The notes beneath the pieces are model-generated. The model worked only from the letters and a program-made list of their open reading frames with translations, did no database searches and was not told the DNA's origin. From the NCBI GenBank assembly GCA_910585895.1, contig CAJUHY010000073.1:1-10852 (forward strand): a DNA stretch of 10,852 nt, given 5' to 3'. A program made the position numbers and the translations under genes. Positions 6,983-10,852 of this stretch are shown here, one piece after another. The stretch is from an uncultured Lachnospiraceae bacterium (lineage in GTDB: Bacteria; Bacillota; Clostridia; Lachnospirales; Lachnospiraceae). Positions within the stretch are counted from its first letter, which is position 1; every line of letters starts with the position of its first letter.

Positions 6983-7033
6983 GGAACTGTCGCTTGAAAA
7001 TGATTTACAGGCATTTATTCGTGCGACAGCCCC
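6983..7033. mobile_element. Second, short palindromic element next to the 160-bp one
   Basis: An inverted repeat with arms at 6980-6993 and 7023-7036 (CTAGGAACTGTCGC against GCGACAGCCCCTAG, 12 of 14 pairing). An inner extension pairs GAA (6996-6998) with TTC (7018-7020) and AATG (6999-7002) with CATT (7012-7015), with a bulge between arm and extension. Taking TA as the flank (6981-6982 and 7034-7035), the unit is 51 bp and shares its left TA with the right flank of the 160-bp element. It could be a very short MITE, a REP-like palindrome or a transcript-end hairpin; there is no T tract, so it is not a standard terminator. Confidence 0.55.
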
Positions 7034-7063
7034 TAGAAACATAGGGATGGTTACAATTCCCAC

Positions 7064-7092
7064 TTAAAACAGGACGGCTTTCAGGTTATAAT
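7064..7092 (+). promoter_or_regulatory. Candidate sigma-A promoter for the zinc-ribbon/rnz unit
   Basis: TTAAAA (7064-7069, four of six consensus bases) and a perfect TATAAT (7087-7092) with a 17-base spacer lie 38 bases upstream of the next start codon. The predicted start near 7099 leaves the AAAAGGGAGG ribosome site in the transcript. It would re-initiate transcription after the palindromic elements that separate rimI from this gene group. Confidence 0.55.
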
Positions 7093-7130
7093 CAAATTGG
7101 AAAATGCTGTACAAAAGGGAGGATAACCGA

Positions 7131-7355
7131 ATGAAGACCGAAGAAAAGATTATTTGCAACTGCTGCAGAAAAGTAATAGCAGAGAGGGATGCCATTCCAA
7201 TGGCAGATTATCTGCATGTGGAGAAAGAGTGGGGGTATTTTTCCAATAAGGATGGGCAGAAACAACAATTTGACCTTTGTGAGGAATGCTATGATGCATG
7301 GATTAAGAGTTTGCAGATTCCGGTAGCCTCCCGGGAGGTTACGGAATTAGTCTGA
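7131..7355 (+). CDS. Small Cys-rich protein, putative zinc ribbon, function unknown
   Basis: A 74-residue protein with two cysteine pairs about 40 residues apart: C9-x2-C12 (with an extra C11) and C50-x2-C53, in CNCCRK and CEECYD. This spacing suggests a single zinc-binding ribbon. The middle carries an aromatic, acidic segment (YLHVEKEWGYFSNKDG, 27-42), and the tail contains WIKSLQIPV (57-65). The ATG at 7131 is chosen because AAAAGGGAGG ends 8 bases upstream; an in-frame ATG at 7104 precedes that site and is probably not used. It is 11 bases upstream of rnz and has its own candidate promoter. I do not recognise a named family. A nucleic-acid or tRNA-related role is only suggested by context. 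Confidence 0.8.
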   Translation: MKTEEKIICNCCRKVIAERDAIPMADYLHVEKEWGYFSNKDGQKQQFDLCEECYDAWIKSLQIPVASREVTELV

Positions 7356-7366
7356 AAGGATTATTT

Positions 7367-8272
7367 ATGTTAGATGTATGTTTACTAGGAACTGCAGGGA
7401 TGATGCCGCTTCCTTACCGCTGGCTGACTTCTCTGATGACCAGGTACAATGGCAGCAGTCTTTTGATTGATTGCGGTGAGGGAACGCAGATTGCCATCAA
7501 AGAAAAGGGATGGAGTACAAAACCCATAGACACTATTTGTTTTACGCATTACCATGCAGACCATATCAGCGGCCTTCCGGGGCTGCTGCTTACTATGGGG
7601 AATGCAGAGCGGACAGAGCCTGTGACCATGATAGGTCCCCGGGGATTGGAACGTGTGGTGAATGCACTGAGGTCGATTGCTCCGGAATTACCCTTTGACA
7701 TCCGTTTCGTGGAACTTTCACAGCCGGTGGAGCATTTACAGGTGAATGGCTACCATATCACTGCATTTAAAGTGAATCATAATGTTGTCTGTTATGGATA
7801 TACGATGGAAATACCGAGAATTGGACAGTTTCAGGTTGAACAGGCAAAAGCATTAGGAATTCCGGTGAATTGTTGGAGCAAGCTGCAAAAAGGTGAGAAA
7901 CTTGAATTGGATGGCAGGACATATACGCCCGAAATGGTGTTGGGACCTCCGAGGAAAGGAATTAAATTGACTTACTGCACAGACACGAGACCGGTGTCTT
8001 CTATTACGGAAAATGCCCAAAATGCCGATTTACTAATTATAGAGGGGATGTATGCGGAGCCGGAAAAGGAAGTAAAGGCCAAACAATACAAACATATGAC
8101 GTTCTATGAAGCGGCAAAGATTGCCAGTGAGGCCCAAGTGTCCGATATGTGGCTCACGCATTTCAGTCCATCGTTAGTACGCGCAGAGGATTACATGGAG
8201 GCTGTGCGTAAAATCTATGCCAACGCCAAGCTGGGCAAGGATGGCAAAACAGTAGAGCTGGATTTTGAGTAA
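7367..8272 (+). CDS. rnz: Ribonuclease Z (tRNA 3'-end endonuclease)
   Basis: A metallo-beta-lactamase-fold nuclease that trims the 3' trailer from pre-tRNAs. The zinc motif THYHADH gives H61, H63, D65 and H66. Further ligands are H138 (VNHNVVCYGY), D206 (CTDTRP) and H265 (THFSPS), with the catalytic-region histidine in KHMTFYEAAKIA (H243). The region LGIPVNCWSKLQKGEKL (163-179) followed by LGPPRKGIKLTY (192-203) matches RNase Z rather than generic hydrolases. Length 301 is normal (about 305). The N-terminal stretch GTAGMMPLPYRWLTSL differs from the usual GTGAGVPS-type start. AAAGGA, 6 bases before the ATG, overlaps the previous stop region, so the two genes are probably co-transcribed. Confidence 0.92.
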   Translation: MLDVCLLGTAGMMPLPYRWLTSLMTRYNGSSLLIDCGEGTQIAIKEKGWSTKPIDTICFTHYHADHISGLPGLLLTMGNAERTEPVTMIGPRGLERVVNALRSIAPELPFDIRFVELSQPVEHLQVNGYHITAFKVNHNVVCYGYTMEIPRIGQFQVEQAKALGIPVNCWSKLQKGEKLELDGRTYTPEMVLGPPRKGIKLTYCTDTRPVSSITENAQNADLLIIEGMYAEPEKEVKAKQYKHMTFYEAAKIASEAQVSDMWLTHFSPSLVRAEDYMEAVRKIYANAKLGKDGKTVELDFE

Positions 8273-8284
8273 GGAGGGATTACC

Positions 8285-8845
8285 GTGAAAAAAAGTGGTT
8301 TAAAGTCAATTCTTATCGTGATATTCTGTGCCTGTCTGTGTGTAGGGTATTTCTTTTATCTGACACAGAAAACCGGCAATAAGGAAGGTACTTTGACGGA
8401 GACAGAGCTGATTATCTCAAAGGATTTAGAGAGTTCTTATCCTAAGACGGCACGCGAGGTGGTCAAGTTTTATAATCGGATTTTAAATTGTTATTATCAG
8501 CAGGAATATACGGATGAACAGTTAGGACAGCTGGCCGAGCAGGCCAGGACTTTGATGGATGAAGAATTAAGACAGAAAAATCCTGGAGAATCATACCTGC
8601 AGGCAGTGGAAGAAGATATTTCTGTATTTGCCAAGGAAGGGAAGACAATTTCCAATGTCGCTCTTGAGGAGAGCAACGAGATTGAATACAGGAAAGTTAA
8701 AGGCAGGGAATGTGCCTATGTGGATGTGGTTTACTACCTCAAAATCAAAAATAAAGGCAAGACTAAAAGCGAGCGTTCCAGCCAGACGTATATCCTGCGC
8801 CGCGATGATGACAATAAATGGCGGATATTGGGATTTTACCAGTGA
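8285..8845 (+). CDS. Membrane-anchored protein of unknown function
   Basis: A 186-residue protein with a GTG start: AGGAGGG (8272-8278) overlaps the rnz stop and ends 6 bases before it, and no ATG fits better. The N-terminus has a short basic segment (KKSGLK) followed by a hydrophobic stretch (about 8-26), so it is a signal anchor or, with C16/C19 nearby, less likely a lipoprotein. The remaining 160 residues are soluble and presumably extracytoplasmic. A helical part (about 54-95, KTAREVVKFYNRILNCYY) leads into strands ending in YVDVVYYLKIKNKG (145-158), SQTYILRR (166-173) and a final KWRILGFYQ. The helix-then-curved-sheet pattern is reminiscent of NTF2-like/SnoaL cone folds, but this is a guess. 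Sits between rnz and tsaD; no named family is claimed. Confidence 0.85.
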   Translation: MKKSGLKSILIVIFCACLCVGYFFYLTQKTGNKEGTLTETELIISKDLESSYPKTAREVVKFYNRILNCYYQQEYTDEQLGQLAEQARTLMDEELRQKNPGESYLQAVEEDISVFAKEGKTISNVALEESNEIEYRKVKGRECAYVDVVYYLKIKNKGKTKSERSSQTYILRRDDDNKWRILGFYQ

Positions 8846-8913
8846 TTGAGGCAGGAAACTTGTAATGTTTTTTATTTACATATGAGTGTTTGGCGGCAGA
8901 AAGGAATGGATTC

Positions 8914-9945
8914 ATGCGAAGCGGTGAAAAGGACGTAGTTATCCTGGCAATCGAGAGCTCCTGTGATGAGACGGCAGCAGCGGTAGTGCGAAATGGAAGG
9001 GAAGTGCTTTCAAATGTGATTTCTTCTCAGATTGCGCTGCATACGCTGTATGGAGGAGTTGTGCCGGAAATTGCCTCCAGAAAACATATAGAAAAAATTA
9101 ACCAGGTGATAGAAGAGGCGCTTTCACAGGCAGAAGTGGCCCTGGCAGAAGTGGATGCCATAGCCGTGACCTATGGACCGGGGCTGGTAGGTGCGCTTCT
9201 GGTAGGTGTGGCAGAGGCAAAAGCAATTGCCTATGCTGCAGGTAAGCCGTTGATTGGCGTACATCATATTGAGGGGCATATAAATGCCAATTATATAGAA
9301 AATAAGGAATTAGAGCCGCCGTTTTTATGCCTGGTGGTATCTGGTGGGCATACGCATCTGGTAAAAGTGTCGGATTATGGAAAATACGAGATTTTAGGAA
9401 GAACCAGAGATGATGCTGCTGGAGAGGCTTTTGACAAAGTAGCGCGTGCGATTGGTCTTGGATATCCGGGCGGACCTAAGATAGAGAAAGTGTCCCGGGA
9501 AGGCAATGCAGAGGCAATTGTATTTCCCAGGGCGAAAGTTGCAGAAAATGTTTATGATTTCAGTTTCAGCGGCGTCAAGTCGGCGGTGCTGAACTATATC
9601 AACGGCTGCAACATGAAAAATATTCCCATTGTGCAGGCAGACATTGCAGCTTCTTTTCAGAAAGCAGTTACAGATGTGCTGATAGAACATGCCATGATGG
9701 CAGTGGAGGAATTTCAGGTAAATAAATTTGCCATAGCCGGCGGGGTGGCTTCCAATTCTGTCCTGCGCGCGGGGATGCGGGAAGCGTGTGAAAAGAGAAA
9801 CGTGGAATTCTATCATCCTTCACCGATTCTATGTACAGACAATGCCGCGATGATTGGCACAGCGGCTTATTATGAATATTTAACTGGCAGGCGTGACGGC
9901 TGGGATTTGAATGCAGTTCCCAACCTGAAATTGGGAGAACGGTGA
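8914..9945 (+). CDS. tsaD: tRNA t6A threonylcarbamoyl transferase catalytic subunit TsaD
   Basis: The catalytic subunit of t6A synthesis: it transfers the threonylcarbamoyl group from TC-AMP to A37 of tRNA, together with TsaB and TsaE. From the chosen start it is 343 residues. Signatures are ILAIESSCDETAAAVV (10-25), YGPGLVGALLVG (87-98), HHIEGH (117-122) with metal ligands H118 and H122, VSGGHTHLV (142-150), DDAAGEAFDKVAR (166-178), FSFSGVKSA (216-224), AGGVASN (275-281) and CTDNAAMIG with D309 as the third ligand. A TTG at 8890 would add eight residues. The ATG at 8914 has AAGGA at 8901-8905 with an 8-base gap and is preferred. The usual clostridial neighbour order tsaE-tsaB-rimI-tsaD is interrupted here by about 2 kb. 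Confidence 0.97.
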   Translation: MRSGEKDVVILAIESSCDETAAAVVRNGREVLSNVISSQIALHTLYGGVVPEIASRKHIEKINQVIEEALSQAEVALAEVDAIAVTYGPGLVGALLVGVAEAKAIAYAAGKPLIGVHHIEGHINANYIENKELEPPFLCLVVSGGHTHLVKVSDYGKYEILGRTRDDAAGEAFDKVARAIGLGYPGGPKIEKVSREGNAEAIVFPRAKVAENVYDFSFSGVKSAVLNYINGCNMKNIPIVQADIAASFQKAVTDVLIEHAMMAVEEFQVNKFAIAGGVASNSVLRAGMREACEKRNVEFYHPSPILCTDNAAMIGTAAYYEYLTGRRDGWDLNAVPNLKLGER

Positions 9946-9947
9946 TT

Positions 9948-10670
9948 ATGGAGAAAAAATATGCAGCGATTGTGCTTTCGGCAGGAAAAGGGACGCGCAT
10001 GAATTCAGAGGTACCCAAACAGTACCTGTTGCTGGAAGAACAGCCTATACTCTGCTATTCCCTGCGGGCATTTGAGCAGAGCATGATAGAAAAAATAATC
10101 CTTGTCTGCGGCGAAGAAGACTTGGCATATTGCCGCAGTGAAATTGTGGAGAAATACCATTTTACCAAGGTGACGTCTATTATTGCGGGAGGAAGGGAAC
10201 GTTACCATTCGGTCAGCAGGGGTTTGCAGGAACTGGCGCAATTGCCGGAGCAGCCTGACTATGTTATGATTCATGATGGGGCCCGACCTTTTGTGGATCA
10301 GGGAATTATTGCGCGCTGTGCCCAGAAAGTAGAACAGGGGTATTCATGTGTAGCAGGAATGCCGGTAAAAGACACAATTAAAATTGCTGATGAACTCCAA
10401 TTTGCCGTAGATACACCGAAGCGCAGCCTTGTCTGGCAGGTTCAGACACCCCAGGTGTTTGCGTTTCCGCTTATCTTACAGGCATATCAGAAATTATTGA
10501 AGTCAGAGCAGAATGGAAATCATGTTTCTGTGACGGACGATGCGATGGTATTGGAAACTTTTATGGATAAACGGGTGTGTCTCGTGGAAGGCTCTTACAA
10601 GAATATTAAGATTACGACCCCGGAAGACCTGGAAATTGCGCAGGTATTCTTGGGGGAAAAAAGCAAGTAA
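9948..10670 (+). CDS. ispD: 2-C-methyl-D-erythritol 4-phosphate cytidylyltransferase
   Basis: Catalyses CTP-dependent activation of MEP in the non-mevalonate isoprenoid pathway. The 240-residue protein has the nucleotide-binding SAGKGTRM (11-18) and VPKQYL (22-27), GGRERYHSV (81-89), HDGARPFV (109-116), VKDTIK (140-145), QVQTPQVF (164-171), TDDAMVLE (196-203) and KNIKITTPEDL (218-228), all typical of IspD. A GTG at 9942, overlapping the tsaD stop, is in frame and would add two residues. The ATG at 9948 is preferred because GGGAG at 9933-9937 is about 10 bases away and only 4 from the GTG, but either is possible. Tight spacing to tsaD suggests co-transcription. ispF, a frequent neighbour, is not present; a tRNA gene follows instead. 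Confidence 0.95.
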   Translation: MEKKYAAIVLSAGKGTRMNSEVPKQYLLLEEQPILCYSLRAFEQSMIEKIILVCGEEDLAYCRSEIVEKYHFTKVTSIIAGGRERYHSVSRGLQELAQLPEQPDYVMIHDGARPFVDQGIIARCAQKVEQGYSCVAGMPVKDTIKIADELQFAVDTPKRSLVWQVQTPQVFAFPLILQAYQKLLKSEQNGNHVSVTDDAMVLETFMDKRVCLVEGSYKNIKITTPEDLEIAQVFLGEKSK

Positions 10671-10710
10671 TATATTAAAAATTTTATTTACAAAAAAATA
10701 CAAAAAACTA

Positions 10711-10739
10711 TTGACATATTAGAATTGATTTGCTAGAAT
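10711..10739 (+). promoter_or_regulatory. Strong promoter with extended -10 upstream of tRNA-Ser
   Basis: A perfect TTGACA (10711-10716), a 17-base spacer and TAGAAT (10734-10739) preceded by TGC (10731-10733, an extended -10). The predicted start is near 10746, giving about 58 bases of 5' leader before the tRNA. This is a typical stable-RNA promoter. The AT-rich stretch just upstream (10671-10710) holds no visible terminator for ispD, but A/T tracts there could act as an UP-type element. Confidence 0.82.
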
Positions 10740-10803
10740 TATAAACGTGCTGTTGAGGACAGGATAATCTGTTTGAGGCTTGATATAAGAAATTGATTGC
10801 TAA

Positions 10804-10852
10804 GGAGAGGTGTCCGAGTGGTTTAAGGAGCTGGTCTTGAAAACCAGTGATT
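10804..10852 (+). tRNA. tRNA-Ser (UGA anticodon), 5' part, cut by window end
   Basis: The start reads as a tRNA: 5' acceptor strand GGAGAGG (10804-10810), then a D-arm region with TCCGAGTGG and TTTAAGGA. The anticodon arm follows, with stem CTGGT (10831-10835) and ACCAG (10843-10847) around the loop CTTGAAA. The anticodon is TGA (10838-10840), which decodes UCA and related serine codons. This opening is typical of bacterial serine tRNAs. The variable arm, T arm and acceptor 3' strand are outside the window. Confidence 0.93.

Noticed and set aside
7030..7047. Small hairpin CCCTA/TAGGG beside the short palindrome
   Set aside because: Five base pairs with a 6-base loop, overlapping the stronger arm pairing; not separable from chance.
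8860..8884. TTGTAA and T-rich stretch before tsaD as promoter or terminator
   Set aside because: No acceptable -10 at 16-18 bases and only a weak AT stem, so neither reading is supported.

Overview
This window is an ordinary chromosomal segment of a Gram-positive Clostridia-type bacterium, most likely a Lachnospiraceae member. The reasons are strong AGGAGG-type ribosome binding sites before nearly every gene, moderate GC, all genes on one strand, FMN-riboswitch control of riboflavin genes, a RibU ECF-type transporter subunit and a fused RibBA. The family-level assignment is inference from overall protein character; no database search was made.

Region 1 (1-4549) is a complete riboflavin module. 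It opens inside the 3' half of an FMN riboswitch (its 5' half lies outside the window), followed by a perfect 12-bp terminator hairpin. Then come ribU (riboflavin uptake), ribD (deaminase/reductase), ribE (riboflavin synthase), ribBA (DHBP synthase/GTP cyclohydrolase II) and ribH (lumazine synthase). Together they cover the route from GTP and ribulose-5-phosphate to riboflavin, plus salvage, apparently under one FMN-responsive switch. The dephosphorylation step is the usual missing one.

Region 2 (4550-6829) starts with a good sigma-A-type promoter and holds a YcxB-like membrane protein, tsaE, tsaB and rimI: two parts of the t6A tRNA-modification machinery and the usual accompanying GNAT acetyltransferase. 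A 38-bp tandem duplication straddles the tsaB stop codon.

Region 3 (6821-7103) is the most unusual part. Two adjacent non-coding palindromic elements (160 bp and 51 bp), each bordered by TA dinucleotides, look like MITEs of the TA-targeting type. The first supplies the last two codons and the stop of rimI. Removing both elements in silico restores an in-frame rimI end with a nearby stop, which supports the insertion reading.

Region 4 (7064-10670) begins with its own candidate promoter and encodes a 74-residue Cys-rich (zinc-ribbon-like) protein, RNase Z, a membrane-anchored protein of unknown function, tsaD and ispD. Region 5 (10671-10852) has a near-consensus promoter with an extended -10, driving a tRNA-Ser(UGA) gene cut by the window end.

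Regions 2-5 share a tRNA theme (t6A synthesis, 3' processing by RNase Z, a tRNA gene). I see no defence system, CRISPR, phage or novel enzymatic system. The notable items are the paired palindromic elements, the tandem duplication, and two uncharacterised small proteins embedded among tRNA-maturation genes.
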